46,935 nucleotides of DNA from Anaerolineaceae bacterium (lineage in GTDB: Bacteria > Chloroflexota > Anaerolineae > Anaerolineales > E44-bin32). Below, piece by piece: positions 1-10,450 of this stretch (the stretch's first letter is position 1; each line of letters starts with the position of its first letter). The notes below the pieces were generated by a model that saw only the letters and a list, made by a program, of their open reading frames with translations, was not told the DNA's origin and made no database searches. Position numbers and translations under genes: made by a program. The DNA is taken from the NCBI GenBank assembly GCA_020350285.1, contig CP070708.1, positions 2,618,706 through 2,665,640 on the forward strand, given 5' to 3'.

Positions 1-156
1 CAACGTCGATTTTCCACAGCCCGATTCTCCTGAAATTCCCAGGGTTTTCCCTTCCTCGACCTTCAGAGAAACATGATCAACAGCGTAAACATCTTCCCTA
101 AACCGGGTGATATATTTTGTTGTAAGTCCCTTGACCTCTAATATTACTCTTGACAT
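1..156 (-). CDS. Opp/Dpp-type ABC transporter ATP-binding protein, N-terminal part (cut by window edge)
   Basis: Only the first 52 codons are inside the window. Reading the minus strand from the ATG at 154-156, the protein starts [11 protein letters not shown] and reaches a Walker A motif, GESGCGKST, just before the edge. That spacing is typical of OppD/DppD-family ATPases, which energise import of peptides or oligosaccharides from the cytoplasmic face. The gene follows the OppC-like permease after a 9-bp gap, and the GGTGA ribosome-binding site overlaps the permease stop region, so the two are cotranslated in one operon. The rest of the gene, and any second ATPase (OppF), lie outside the window. 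Assignment to the ATPase family is firm; the substrate is not readable from this fragment. Confidence 0.9.
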   Translation of the reverse strand, partial: MSRVILEVKGLTTKYITRFREDVYAVDHVSLKVEEGKTLGISGESGCGKSTL

Positions 157-165
157 AACTATCAC

Positions 166-1419
<1,254 letters not shown>

Positions 1420-1433
1420 AACAACAACTCTCC

Positions 1434-2438
1434 CTAATCCGCTTGCGCCGCTTTAATGCGCGGGTCAATAAAGCCATATAAGATTTCAATGGCAAAGGTC
1501 GCAATCAATACCATTAAGGTAATAATCAAGGCTGTCGCCGAGATAAGTGGATAATCCCCTCCCAACACAGCTCTATAGATCGTAGTACCAAGCCCTGGAT
1601 AACTGAAAATGATCTCTGCGAACAGCGCGCCGCCGACCATGGTGCCGAGCGCTAACGCCAAACCAGTTACCTGTGGAAGCATGGCATTTCGAAACACATA
1701 GCCGATGATCTTCCGGTCTTTTATCCCAAGAAAACGAGCGTATTTCACATAATCCGCATTCAGTTCATAGATGGACATGGAGCGCATGCCAATCGCCTGG
1801 CCGCCGATGGAAATCAACACGATCGACCAGAAGGGCATTTGATAATGGATGAACACAGACCACACAAAATCCCAGCTAGCGTTTGGGATCATGTCAAATC
1901 CATATCCACCAGAGGTCGGGAACCAATCTAGATTGACTCCGAAGATAACCAGCAAAATGATCGCCATGCCAAATGCCGGCACATTGCTCAAAAAAATACT
2001 GACGGGCATAAGGACTCTATCAAAGCCCTTTCTGATATAAGCTGCTAACGCGCCGAGTGTGTTCCCGATCATCCAGCCGACGATAATCGCTGGGAATTGG
2101 AGGCATACAGTCCACAGGATGGAAGCTCTGATAACGTCTGCAACTGTTCGGGGAAATTGGCTGATAGAGAAACCGAAATCTCCATTTGCCACATTCCTTA
2201 GATAAATGAAAAATTGCTCAAGTAGCGGCTTGTTGGTCCCAAACAACTCCGTGTACTGCTCATAAATCGCTTGGACCCCAGTCGCATCACTCAGGCCTTG
2301 GGCAAGCCTAGATACGATGCCAGCCACAGGATCTCCCGGCATCAAACGTGGTAGGATGAAGTTAAGGATGAATGCACAAACCAGTGTGATTAAGAACCAG
2401 ACCAGCTTTCCCCCAAAATATCTCGTGTATCCTTTCAA
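1434..2438 (-). CDS. Opp/Dpp-type ABC transporter permease (OppB-like)
   Basis: This 334-residue protein has the OppB layout: a hydrophobic N-terminus (about 10-30), the RLMPGDPV block near residue 31, a long extracytoplasmic segment (about 45-105) and five more membrane spans. The cytoplasmic coupling motif ([12 protein letters not shown]) sits near residue 229. Length and motif order match the family (about 310-340 residues). It forms the translocation pore with the OppC-like protein encoded next. The gene is separated from the binding-protein gene by an 83-bp gap containing a terminator-like hairpin, an arrangement that often keeps permease expression below that of the binding protein. Confidence 0.9.
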   Translation of the reverse strand: MKGYTRYFGGKLVWFLITLVCAFILNFILPRLMPGDPVAGIVSRLAQGLSDATGVQAIYEQYTELFGTNKPLLEQFFIYLRNVANGDFGFSISQFPRTVADVIRASILWTVCLQFPAIIVGWMIGNTLGALAAYIRKGFDRVLMPVSIFLSNVPAFGMAIILLVIFGVNLDWFPTSGGYGFDMIPNASWDFVWSVFIHYQMPFWSIVLISIGGQAIGMRSMSIYELNADYVKYARFLGIKDRKIIGYVFRNAMLPQVTGLALALGTMVGGALFAEIIFSYPGLGTTIYRAVLGGDYPLISATALIITLMVLIATFAIEILYGFIDPRIKAAQAD

Positions 2439-2468
2439 CTAGCCACCTCCACGATCATATTATAGATA

Positions 2469-2508
2469 AAAACAGCCATGTTCTTGCAACCCGGAACATG
2501 GCTGTTTT
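2469..2508 (-). terminator. Hairpin between binding-protein and permease genes (partial terminator or mRNA stabiliser)
   Basis: A perfect 15-bp inverted repeat (2469-2483 with 2494-2508) closes a 10-nt loop. On the minus strand the stem ends in a run of T residues, as in an intrinsic terminator. It lies downstream of the solute-binding protein gene and upstream of the permeases. In such operons this structure usually lets only part of the transcription through or protects the upstream mRNA. Confidence 0.75.
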
Positions 2509-2521
2509 ATTGGATCATCTG

Positions 2522-4429
2522 TTACGGGTTAACCAGCGTCACATTATAGAGACAAGCGACACTGTAGCCTCTATGGCAAACCATCGGCGGGACCGGTGGA
2601 TCGGTACCGTCATCCGCATGCGGGAAACCCGTCCAAACCGTCTCGTTCACAGCATGGAACAAATCGGGTCGGTACATGAGGGAGAAGGAAGGAACCTCGG
2701 TCAGGTATATCCTGACCAAATCCGTGTAGATTCCCTTAAGTACGTTGGGATCGCTTTCACCTGGGATCGCCGTGATTAAGGCGTCGACCTCAGGGTTGCT
2801 ATACTGACCCCAGTTGCCGTTCCAGTTGACCGGCATCCCCACGTATTCAGAGCTGAGTAGATTGCGGATACGACCCCACGGCATCGTGGGGCCAGCGCCG
2901 GCACTCCACATCATGAAGATGTCATAGCCCTCGGCCAGAGGTGTGTCTGATTTGGTGACAACGGTCTGATATACGGACCATTCGGGGAAGTTGGTCGTGA
3001 TGTCAATGCCAATCTCTGCTCCGGCAGCAGCAACCACTTCAATTGCAGCCTGCCAGTCAGACCAGCCATTGGGACAGGTAGCGATATAGCTAAGCTTCTG
3101 GCCCTCGTATTCACGCCAGCCGTCACCGTCGGTATCGACGACCCCGGCCTCGTCGAGCAATGCCTTAGCGCCTTCGATGTCGTTACCAGCCCACTGCAGG
3201 TCCGCAACAGCATCGCGGTCGTACAGGAGCTGCTCACCCGGAGTTGGGTTCATCAGCGAGCGCGGAACCTGATCGAAGGTAGCCGATTGGTTGGTCATGG
3301 CATTAGCAATGATGGTGGGATAGTCAACTGCAATGGCGATGGCCTTGCGGATTGCGACATTGTCCAGACCATGGGACTGCAGGTTGTAGAACGCAGTTGG
3401 GAGGCTTGCGCCAATGCCATAAGGAGCATCGGGCAGGTAGGTGGAGATGGGCAGACAATAGTTCAGCCACAGAAGTTGAATATTGGAGTTGAACTGCTGG
3501 CTGACATCCACTTCACCTTTTGCGAAAGCAACTGATCCAGCGGCGTTATCCTTAAAGATCGCATGCGCGATGTACTTCGGAACCGGCAGCTTACCCCACA
3601 TGGAGGCATCCTGGCCCCAGTAGTTGTCATCCCGAATGAGGACAACCTTGGTATCGTCAGTGAAGAATTTGTGATAGGGACCGGAGTAAACGACGTCCTC
3701 CGCAGTATCCGCATTGAACGCGGCGATATCATCGCCAACGCGCGCTTCCAGCGTCTGGGTCCAGGCTTTCTGGATGATATAGGTGCTGCTCAAGAAAGCC
3801 TTGACGATCAGAGGATTGACTGGTTTGCCCTCGTCGTTCAGTTTGGCTTTGACCACAACCGTCTTCTCATCCACGGCTTCGACGGTGTCGATGTAAGGGC
3901 CGTTGGCACCGCCTGCATTGGTTTGGTACTTGACGTGGGTAGCCCAGGTGTAAGCGGCATCCTCCGCGGTCACCGGGGTGCCATCGCTCCACATTGCAGC
4001 ATCTTTGATCCTGTAGGTGATCTCGGTCTGAGCATCGTTCCATGACCAGGGACCATCAGCCAGTAGCGGAACCTGCTGGCCATCGAGCATATTGTACATG
4101 TACGGGGCTTCGAACATAACGAAATTCGCGCTGTCCCCTTCGACAATAGCCATGGCATTGTTGCAGTTCGCATTGTATGGATTCCAACAAGCCACTGGAC
4201 CCCACTGCATACCATTGAAGTACATGGTTTCGTTGCGGGGCAGAGCAGCAGCGATATCAGCCGCGCTAAGAGGTGCTTCTGTCGGTTCTACTTCCGGCAC
4301 TTCCGTTGGGGGAGGTGCTTCTGTAGCAACAGCCACTTCCTCTGTCTCGGTCGGCGTTGCTTGTTCACAAGCCCCCAACAGGATGCTCAGGGCCAACAGA
4401 ATGGATAGAATCGCGGTCAGGCGTTTCAT
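2522..4429 (-). CDS. Solute-binding lipoprotein of the Opp-type importer (SBP family 5)
   Basis: This 635-residue lipoprotein has an N-terminal signal peptide ending in a lipobox (LLGAC, Cys20). A Thr/Pro/Glu-rich linker (about residues 22-55) follows, then a family 5 extracytoplasmic solute-binding fold that contains the [15 protein letters not shown] block typical of DppA/OppA-type proteins. It would be anchored at the outer face of the membrane and deliver ligand to the permeases encoded downstream. The start ATG has a purine-rich AGGAGA ribosome-binding site. Family 5 proteins bind peptides, nickel or oligosaccharides. Given the neighbouring GH130, GH1 and epimerase genes, a cello- or manno-oligosaccharide ligand is a reasonable inference, not shown by sequence alone. 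Confidence 0.9.
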   Translation of the reverse strand: MKRLTAILSILLALSILLGACEQATPTETEEVAVATEAPPPTEVPEVEPTEAPLSAADIAAALPRNETMYFNGMQWGPVACWNPYNANCNNAMAIVEGDSANFVMFEAPYMYNMLDGQQVPLLADGPWSWNDAQTEITYRIKDAAMWSDGTPVTAEDAAYTWATHVKYQTNAGGANGPYIDTVEAVDEKTVVVKAKLNDEGKPVNPLIVKAFLSSTYIIQKAWTQTLEARVGDDIAAFNADTAEDVVYSGPYHKFFTDDTKVVLIRDDNYWGQDASMWGKLPVPKYIAHAIFKDNAAGSVAFAKGEVDVSQQFNSNIQLLWLNYCLPISTYLPDAPYGIGASLPTAFYNLQSHGLDNVAIRKAIAIAVDYPTIIANAMTNQSATFDQVPRSLMNPTPGEQLLYDRDAVADLQWAGNDIEGAKALLDEAGVVDTDGDGWREYEGQKLSYIATCPNGWSDWQAAIEVVAAAGAEIGIDITTNFPEWSVYQTVVTKSDTPLAEGYDIFMMWSAGAGPTMPWGRIRNLLSSEYVGMPVNWNGNWGQYSNPEVDALITAIPGESDPNVLKGIYTDLVRIYLTEVPSFSLMYRPDLFHAVNETVWTGFPHADDGTDPPVPPMVCHRGYSVACLYNVTLVNP

Positions 4430-4570
4430 CTTTCTTTCTCCTTTTCTCCTTTATTTGAGTGATTGAAAGGATATGCAAAGAACATTATCATTAGCTTTCT
4501 TTTCTTTTTCACCTCCTCACTTACAAAATCGAAATCAGAGCTTGATTGTGAAAGTGCTTCCTGCGTCGAT

Positions 4571-4610
4571 AAAAAACCGAAGGATCGGCTTCCGTCCCTA
4601 CTTCCTTCGG
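4571..4610 (-). terminator. Intrinsic terminator of the lacI-type gene
   Basis: An 8-bp stem (CCGAAGGA at 4577-4584 with TCCTTCGG at 4603-4610) is followed on the minus strand by six T residues (4571-4576). The upstream arm lies inside the last codons of the regulator gene. It separates regulator transcription from the binding-protein gene that starts at 4429. Confidence 0.8.
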
Positions 4611-5620
4611 GATGCACCACATGTGTCGCGAATGATCAGTTCGGTACCCATCATCACGTGACGAGTTGGTTCTTTACCATTCTCGATCAGGTCGATCAAG
4701 GTTTCGACCGCTGAAAAACCGAATTGATAAACCGGTTGTCGGATGGTCGTCAACTTTGGATATCGATGATTTGCGAGTGGAATGTCATCGAAGCCGACAA
4801 AGGCGATGTCATCCGGAATGCGAAGATCAGCCTCTTGAGCGGCGCGTATGGCACCAACCGCCATGATGTCGGAGGCGGCAAAGATCGCATCAGGCTTGGC
4901 AGGTAGCAGCCGCTGCATGGCATGATATCCGCCCTCTTCAGTAAAGACGCCTTCCTCCACCAGGGTATCATCCACAACACGACCTCGTTCGGTCAAGGCT
5001 TTGCGATAACCCTCCAGCCTATCGACACCCACAGTGCTCTTGGTTATGCCCGTGATCGTCCCGATCCGCTGATAACCCAACTGAATGAGATGGTCGACCG
5101 CTTTGAATGCGCCTTCGATATTATCCACATCAATATAACTGATGCCCTCTGGATTAAATGGGCGACCAACCATGACAAGCGGTATGGTGGATTGAACCAA
5201 TCGATCGATCACCTGATCACCGCGATGGCCTGCCTGAACCAAGACGCCGTCGAACAAACCACTGCGCGATACCCGAGGTAGGATTTTCTCCTCGTCTTCT
5301 TTGGTGCCGACGAGGAACAGCCCTAATGTGTAGTTGTGCTGGTTGCATCTCTTGGCGATACCTTGCGTAAGGTGGGGTAAGTAGGGATCTGTGAAGAAGG
5401 AACTGACGCTGCGAGGCACAACCAAGCCGATCATCATCGAGCGTTGGGAGGCGAGTGTCCGTGCAGCGATGTTGGGATGGTAGCCGGTGCTTTCGATGAC
5501 CTCGAGGACGCGCTTGCGAACCTTGTCGCTTACATTGGGATGATTGTTCACCACACGCGAGACGGTTGAACGAGAGACACCAGCTTGTTTTGCGATGTCT
5601 TCCAGCGTCAGGTCCGCCAC
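4598..5620 (-). CDS. LacI/GalR-family transcriptional repressor
   Basis: This 340-residue regulator has the classic LacI helix-turn-helix at residues 3-25 (TLEDIAKQAGVSRSTVSRVV) and the hinge helix around residues 48-58 (NIAARTLAS). A periplasmic-binding-protein-like sensor domain fills the rest and ends in a typical GTELIIRDTC segment. It starts with GTG, preceded by GGAG at a normal distance. It should bind a GAGCGCTC-type palindrome and be released by a sugar. Exactly such a palindrome lies at the transcription start of its own strong promoter (5726-5780), and a near copy precedes the CUT1 transporter operon (10817-10870). Autoregulation plus control of the CUT1 operon is therefore inferred. 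The effector sugar is unknown. Confidence 0.93.
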   Translation of the reverse strand: MADLTLEDIAKQAGVSRSTVSRVVNNHPNVSDKVRKRVLEVIESTGYHPNIAARTLASQRSMMIGLVVPRSVSSFFTDPYLPHLTQGIAKRCNQHNYTLGLFLVGTKEDEEKILPRVSRSGLFDGVLVQAGHRGDQVIDRLVQSTIPLVMVGRPFNPEGISYIDVDNIEGAFKAVDHLIQLGYQRIGTITGITKSTVGVDRLEGYRKALTERGRVVDDTLVEEGVFTEEGGYHAMQRLLPAKPDAIFAASDIMAVGAIRAAQEADLRIPDDIAFVGFDDIPLANHRYPKLTTIRQPVYQFGFSAVETLIDLIENGKEPTRHVMMGTELIIRDTCGASRRK

Positions 5621-5725
5621 TTGGTCACTCCGGATATTGGAGGCTAAGTTGACACGTACTTAATGGACGAAAATATGTGATTAATGGTGATAATCTTTCG
5701 AAACCAATAACAGAGATAAAATTTG

Positions 5726-5780
5726 TGGGAGCGCTCTCAATAATCAGAAGTAGTATACAGGTATTTTCATGACATGTCAA
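5726..5780 (-). promoter_or_regulatory. Sigma-70-type promoter with LacI-type operator, driving the lacI gene
   Basis: On the minus strand: -35 TTGACA (5775-5780), 17-bp spacer, -10 TATACT (5752-5757), then the near-palindrome TGAGAGCGCTCCCA (5726-5739) centred about 12 bp past the expected start. CG-centred palindromes of this kind are typical LacI-family operators, and the position would block promoter clearance. The cassette is almost the same as the one at 10817-10870. It lies about 130 bp upstream of the repressor gene. The rest of the 5621-5939 gap holds no gene or hairpin that I can support. Confidence 0.85.
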
Positions 5781-5939
5781 TTCTATGGTGTCGCTCAGCA
5801 CAAATGAGACAGTTGATCGTACGGAGGGAACCCATTTTGAAAAATCGCTAACTCACAGCATGAGGTGTAATGCCCTGCGATTGGCTATACTTCCACGGCA
5901 AATGAAGTTCACGTCTACGGCAAGAGCGTGTTAGATGCT

Positions 5940-7037
5940 TCACTTCAGAATTTCATCTACAATCTTGAATGTAATCGCTTGCTCTGGAGATAAGTAATAG
6001 AAGTTCTCTTCTCTATCAATCCAATCGGGTGGAACCTCAGAGTATTTTCGGAAGAATTCCCATTCTCGCTCATAGAGGATACTGTTGTTTGAATAGGGAT
6101 CGTCATCATATGGATATGCATGGGTGTGTATCATAATTCGAGAGTTTAGTCCGATTTTCCTAACCCCAGTACCGCTCATCAGTATCTTTGTACAAGCCGA
6201 AAAGCAATCTCCTAGGGCAACGGTATTTACGATAGATTCCGATTCCTGGATGGCATGTACAATCGCATATGCATCTTTAGTGAAACCACCTGTTGAAGAT
6301 AAATAGATGGTGATGGGTGCCTCATTGTCCTTTTCATTGAGATACGTAAGTAGAGTGATGACTTTTTGACTGGTTATCTCATTGATCAAAGTGTTGACAA
6401 GAATGATCCGTTGTTTTACTAGCGGATCCTTTGAATCAAATTCCCATGTTTCTACACCCTGTTGAACGGATTCTCTGACCCCGTATACTGCTGATTGTTG
6501 GGTTGCTTGAATTTGCCCCAACCACTCACCGCCAAAAGCAATAAGTAAGATCAGCATAATTGCGACAGTTAAACCCTGTAGAATCCAAGGCCATCTCTTG
6601 ATACCTGAAATGACATCTATTGTTGGAGCATCTTCTTCTATTTGTAAAATTCTCTCATCAATTTCACGGAATCGCTGTTCTCTTTCAGATTTGTTATCCG
6701 GCACAAATCTCTCAAAAATTTCGATGTCTCGCCTTATATGAACGAGCTGAGAGGCTATAAAACGATGATTTTCAGCCCTTTTGGCTTGACTATAAAAGGT
6801 CTGAATCGCAGAGAGGATTGCCGCAATGATCCCAACGATACCAATTGTGATCCTAATCCTGGACCCCTCCGCCACAACGAGGAGTGTCGCAGATGCAACC
6901 GTTGTAAGAATAATTGCAGGAACACCTATCCAATAATGGTATTTGTTGTGTTTGATAGCCAAAGCGATATTCGCTTTTTGATGATCATTGACCCGTTGCT
7001 TCCAATCATTGATCAATTCTTGGATAGTCAGTTCCAT
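5940..7037 (-). CDS. SLATT-like (DUF4231-type) membrane domain fused to a ClpP-fold serine-protease domain
   Basis: This 365-residue protein joins two modules. Residues 1-110 look like a SLATT/DUF4231 domain: a charged N-terminal helix, TM segments at about 36-56 and 62-82, and the helix with QAKRAENHR after TM2. A linker helix (115-135) and a third TM (about 150-169) follow. Residues about 205-365 resemble a ClpP-type protease: YLSSTGG (245-251), a CFSAC nucleophile elbow (Ser280 between Cys278 and Cys282), NSRIMIH (His304), and a C-terminal SPEQAITFKIVDEI segment. At the catalytic Asp position the sequence reads DREEN, so Asp341 or a Glu may serve. The elbow resembles periplasmic ClpP-like proteins (COG3904 type), and one TM before it would place the protease outside the cytoplasm. 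A strong AGGAGG precedes the ATG. The gene is more AT-rich than its neighbours, which suggests later insertion. SLATT domains are known from conflict systems; the function here is unknown. Confidence 0.8.
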   Translation of the reverse strand: MELTIQELINDWKQRVNDHQKANIALAIKHNKYHYWIGVPAIILTTVASATLLVVAEGSRIRITIGIVGIIAAILSAIQTFYSQAKRAENHRFIASQLVHIRRDIEIFERFVPDNKSEREQRFREIDERILQIEEDAPTIDVISGIKRWPWILQGLTVAIMLILLIAFGGEWLGQIQATQQSAVYGVRESVQQGVETWEFDSKDPLVKQRIILVNTLINEITSQKVITLLTYLNEKDNEAPITIYLSSTGGFTKDAYAIVHAIQESESIVNTVALGDCFSACTKILMSGTGVRKIGLNSRIMIHTHAYPYDDDPYSNNSILYEREWEFFRKYSEVPPDWIDREENFYYLSPEQAITFKIVDEILK

Positions 7038-7272
7038 CGAGTCCTCCTGCTACAGGCAGGTCAGCTTCAGCTGGGGTTAGACGGACTTGGACTTGGGAGA
7101 TATCACTCGGCTGGAATCGGTGTAATGGATCCCCTAGATCGTCCAAAAATGGTCACGGTACTAGCCGACAGATGACGCCATGGGTCGAGTTCTTCATGAA
7201 GGCTATCATGATTGCTCGTTACGAACATGTTCCCCATATGAAACAAATTAATAATACCTTGGAAAGCTCTTC

Positions 7273-8085
7273 CTATTTTAAAGCCCCGGCCATGAGACCA
7301 CGAAGGAAGAAGCGGCCGAGGAAAATATAGACCAGCAAAGTAGGCAACGCCGCCAAGAAGGCACCCGCCATCTGGACATTCCATTCCACGATCTGACTCC
7401 CCGCGAGGTTCTGCAGCGCGACTGTGATGGGCCACGATCTGGGACCGGTGAGGGTCACTGCGAAGAGGAATTCGTTCCATATGGATGTGAATTGCCAAAT
7501 CATGACTACCACAAAGGCGGGAGCCGCCAAAGGCAACATGATGTGTCTGTAAATCCCGAAAAAACCCGCTCCGTCAATGTGGGAGGCTTCTACGACTTCA
7601 TTAGGGACTGTCGCGAAATAGTTACGGAAGATCAGGGTTGTTATCGGTATGCCGTAGATGACGTGCACAAGCACCAACCCCCCTACGGAGCCGTAGAGTT
7701 TAATAGACTGCATAAAACGAACTAACGGAATGAGGATACTTTGATAGGGGATAAACATCCCAAATAACACCAGTGTGAACAGAAGATTGGCACCACGAAA
7801 TGTCCACTTCGACAAGACATATCCGTTCAGCGAACCAAGGGCTGAAGAAAGAATGGTCGCCATTATCGCAAGCTTGAGGCTGTTTTGTAAATTTGGAGCG
7901 AGTTTGTCAAAAGCAGCCACAAAGTTATCCGTGTAAATACCTGAAGGTAGATCCCACATCGTGGCAAGGTTAACCTCTTGAAAGCTTTTAAAACTCGTCG
8001 CCAAGAGAACGTAGATCGGCATGAGATAGAAAATGGCAACCAGGACAAGTGGTACGTATCGCAGGGAACGGATGAGATGTCGCAT
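7273..8085 (-). CDS. CUT1 sugar ABC transporter permease (MalG/UgpE-like)
   Basis: This 270-residue inner-membrane permease carries six predicted spans and the EAA coupling motif near residues 180-200 (EASHIDGAGFFGIYRHIMLP). It matches the second permease of carbohydrate uptake family 1. The open frame extends much further upstream, but the true start is the ATG at 8083-8085, where MRHLIRSLRY begins. That ATG overlaps the stop of the preceding permease in a TAATG junction, so the two are translationally coupled. No ATPase gene follows, which is common in CUT1 operons that use a shared MsiK-type ATPase. The gap downstream (7038-7272) holds a 10-bp palindrome (GAACATGTTC, 7223-7232) of unknown meaning and no clear terminator. 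Confidence 0.9.
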   Translation of the reverse strand: MRHLIRSLRYVPLVLVAIFYLMPIYVLLATSFKSFQEVNLATMWDLPSGIYTDNFVAAFDKLAPNLQNSLKLAIMATILSSALGSLNGYVLSKWTFRGANLLFTLVLFGMFIPYQSILIPLVRFMQSIKLYGSVGGLVLVHVIYGIPITTLIFRNYFATVPNEVVEASHIDGAGFFGIYRHIMLPLAAPAFVVVMIWQFTSIWNEFLFAVTLTGPRSWPITVALQNLAGSQIVEWNVQMAGAFLAALPTLLVYIFLGRFFLRGLMAGALK

Positions 8086-8984
8086 TAGGCCTCGACCTCT
8101 GAACGGAACGTATACACTAAGTAAGGTACGATCAAAACAGCAACCGTGAGAAGAATGACAATGGCGATCGCGGCACCTTCCCCAAAACGAAGGGCTCGGA
8201 AAGTCGTGTACCACATGTTCAAGGCAGGTACATCGGCCGAGTATCCTTGACCTCCCTCCTGGGTGATTGCCATGACGAGATCGAAGATCTTCAAAGACGT
8301 ATGCCCTAAGATGATCACCGCACTTAATGTAATGGCTTTGAGCATGGGCATCACGATATGACGGTAGATCACCAACTCGTTTGCCCCATCCACGCGTGCG
8401 GCCTCCCTGAGTTCCTCGGGTATGCTGCGTATACCTGCTAGATATAAAGCCATAGTGAAACCAGACATCTGCCACGTCGCCGGTATCACTATAGCCACGA
8501 TTCCGAAAGACGGATGGGTATACCATTTTGAGATGAGGAAGTCTAAACCGGCCTGGTGGAATAACAGATTGAGGCCACTCAATCGCTCTAACGATGTTGC
8601 GGGGTTGAGCAACCAGCGCCAAACGACGCCAGTTACGATGAAAGATATCGCCATAGGAAACAAGTAGATGTTGCGAAAGAGAGCTTCTCCCCGAATTCGC
8701 TGATCCAGTAACACCGCTAATACCAGACCCAAGATCAAGCAAGTTGAGATAAATAAAACCGTGAAGATTGCCGTATTTCGTATGTCAATCTGGAATCGAG
8801 GGGTGTTGAATAAATCGATGAAGTTGGTCAGACCGGTGAATGTGTAGTCTGGAAGCAGCCCCTCCCAGGCAGAAACCGAGGATCGTGCAGTCCAGCCGAT
8901 AAAACCATAGACAAAGACAGCGATCGCTACCAGGGACGGGAGAATCATGAGAAATGCAATTAAGCGATCTCTGTTTATGCGCAT
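8085..8984 (-). CDS. CUT1 sugar ABC transporter permease (MalF/UgpA-like)
   Basis: This 299-residue permease has six predicted spans and the EAA motif near residue 195 (EAARVDGANELVIYRHIVMP), as in MalF/UgpA-type proteins without the large MalF loop. It pairs with the MalG-like permease that starts at its stop codon. Its ATG (8982-8984) has no recognisable ribosome-binding site. A TAGAAT box lies 9 bp upstream, just after the hairpin that follows the binding-protein gene, so a weak leaderless promoter is possible but unproven. Confidence 0.9.
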   Translation of the reverse strand: MRINRDRLIAFLMILPSLVAIAVFVYGFIGWTARSSVSAWEGLLPDYTFTGLTNFIDLFNTPRFQIDIRNTAIFTVLFISTCLILGLVLAVLLDQRIRGEALFRNIYLFPMAISFIVTGVVWRWLLNPATSLERLSGLNLLFHQAGLDFLISKWYTHPSFGIVAIVIPATWQMSGFTMALYLAGIRSIPEELREAARVDGANELVIYRHIVMPMLKAITLSAVIILGHTSLKIFDLVMAITQEGGQGYSADVPALNMWYTTFRALRFGEGAAIAIVILLTVAVLIVPYLVYTFRSEVEA

Positions 8985-9006
8985 ATTTGGGATTCTACAA
9001 AAAAGT

Positions 9007-9036
9007 TGGGTGGTCCTACAACTGTAGGACCACCCA
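9007..9036 (-). terminator. Hairpin with T-tract between CUT1 binding-protein and permease genes
   Basis: A perfect inverted repeat (TGGGTGGTCCTACA at 9007-9020 with its complement at 9023-9036) is followed on the minus strand by AACTTTTTTG. It has the form of an intrinsic terminator placed after the binding-protein gene and before the permeases, the same layout as at 2469-2508 in the Opp-type operon. Partial termination would give more binding protein than permease. Confidence 0.8.
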
Positions 9037-9051
9037 CCCGGGTGAACTTAG

Positions 9052-10305
9052 TTAATAACCCGCGTCCCCGGCGGCTGCTACTAATGCAGCCTGGAAGGCA
9101 GAGACGTCGCGGCCACCCAAGAAGAGAGCGACAGCATCTATAATATCCTGCTGCCAACTGGGTGAGGCCGCCGCGCCATGCATCAGGCTCGGCACAATGG
9201 CATCCGAAGCAAAGTCATCCATCGCCGACTGCAGGTATTGATCATACAGACCGCGATTCCCTCCCGTGTGAGCGGGGATCGATCCCTTGATGGGATTGAA
9301 GGCGTCCTGCCCCTCCTTCGAGCCGCAAACCCTAAGCCAAGCGATTGCGGCATCGCGATTCGGGGCGTCTTTAGGCAGACCGAAGCTGTCGGAAAGGGCA
9401 TCAAAAGCACCGCTGCTGCCCGGTGAGGCAACCCAACCAAACTCGATGCCTGGGGTCCATCCCTGAGCCTTGAAGTAGCCTTCGGCCCAGTCGCCCATGA
9501 TGTTCATGGCAGCTGTGCCGTCGATCACCAACTGGGTAGCCTGATCCCAGGAGAGCGCGGCGAAATCTTCGTTCACATAATCAAGCATGCGGTCGAAGTT
9601 CTCCAGCGCCTGGGTCACCTGTGAACTGCCCCAGTCCGTTGAACCGTTCCATAAGCCTGAATATGCATCCGGTCCCATGGAGCCCAGAAGGACGGTCTCG
9701 AAGAGGTGAACAACGGTCCAGCTTTCGCCTAGCGAGAGGGGTATGATGCCGCCATCTTCCAACACCTCGGCGACTGCGAAGAAATCATCCATCGTTGTAG
9801 GAGGCGTTAGACCTTGTTCTGTAAAGACTCCCGCGTTGTACCAGAGCACATTGGCGCGGTGGATATTCACGGGTACCGACCAGATCTCTCCATCATAGGA
9901 GAGGATTTCGATCAGATCAGGCGGATACACATCCAACCACCCTTCTTCTTCATAGAGGAAGGTGATGGATTCCATCTGATCGGCGACAACATAGGTGTCG
10001 ATCAACTCGTGGCCAGCATGTACCTGGAAGGAACCTGGGGGATCGCCTCCCTGCATTCGGGTGGCCAAGACTGCTCGAGCATCCACACCCGCACCGCCGG
10101 CGACGGTGGCGTTGATGACCACGATGTCAGGATACTGCTCAGCGAAGACCTCAAGCATGGCCTCTAGACCTTCGGCTTCACCACCCGCTGTCCACCAGCT
10201 GAAGACCTCCAGATCTCCAGAAGGTTGTGCGGCACAGCCCGCCAAGAGGATCATGGCAAACATCAAAGTCACTGCAATGATGTTCGGCAAACGTTTTTTA
10301 GACAT
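9052..10305 (-). CDS. Sugar-binding lipoprotein of the CUT1 transporter (SBP family 1)
   Basis: This 417-residue lipoprotein has a signal peptide ending in a lipobox (LLAGC, Cys24) and then a family 1 solute-binding fold. Typical blocks include EVFSWWTAGGE at the mature N-terminus, GGDPPGSFQVHAG, and the aromatic-rich segment around NIMGDWAEGYFK, which often contacts sugar. The ATG is preceded by AGGAGGAG. It should present a mono- or oligosaccharide to the two permeases encoded downstream. The likely main promoter lies more than 500 bp upstream (10842-10870) and is separated from this gene by a ROK-like remnant and a strong terminator-like hairpin. The ligand is unknown; the neighbouring GH130, GH1 and epimerase genes suggest a beta-mannoside or beta-glucoside. 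Confidence 0.92.
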   Translation of the reverse strand: MSKKRLPNIIAVTLMFAMILLAGCAAQPSGDLEVFSWWTAGGEAEGLEAMLEVFAEQYPDIVVINATVAGGAGVDARAVLATRMQGGDPPGSFQVHAGHELIDTYVVADQMESITFLYEEEGWLDVYPPDLIEILSYDGEIWSVPVNIHRANVLWYNAGVFTEQGLTPPTTMDDFFAVAEVLEDGGIIPLSLGESWTVVHLFETVLLGSMGPDAYSGLWNGSTDWGSSQVTQALENFDRMLDYVNEDFAALSWDQATQLVIDGTAAMNIMGDWAEGYFKAQGWTPGIEFGWVASPGSSGAFDALSDSFGLPKDAPNRDAAIAWLRVCGSKEGQDAFNPIKGSIPAHTGGNRGLYDQYLQSAMDDFASDAIVPSLMHGAAASPSWQQDIIDAVALFLGGRDVSAFQAALVAAAGDAGY

Positions 10306-10450
10306 GGGGAATTCTCCTCCTAATTATTTGAACCATTCATCTGTGAGTATGCTGCTTGATGTGATTCCCATTTTGGTGGATATCCTTTCACTTTTTCCCC
10401 GATCTCACCTCCTTGCGTCTTATGCCCGCGATTTGATAGAAAGTAAAAAC

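Noticed and set aside
7223..7232. GAACATGTTC palindrome as a LexA box for the SLATT-protease gene
   Set aside because: Half-sites are separated by 2 bases instead of 4, and it lies about 190 bp upstream of the gene without a recognisable promoter.
8086..8742. N-terminal extension of the MalG-like permease frame
   Set aside because: The extension overlaps the other permease gene in another frame and has no membrane-protein character; the TAATG junction at 8085 gives the family start.
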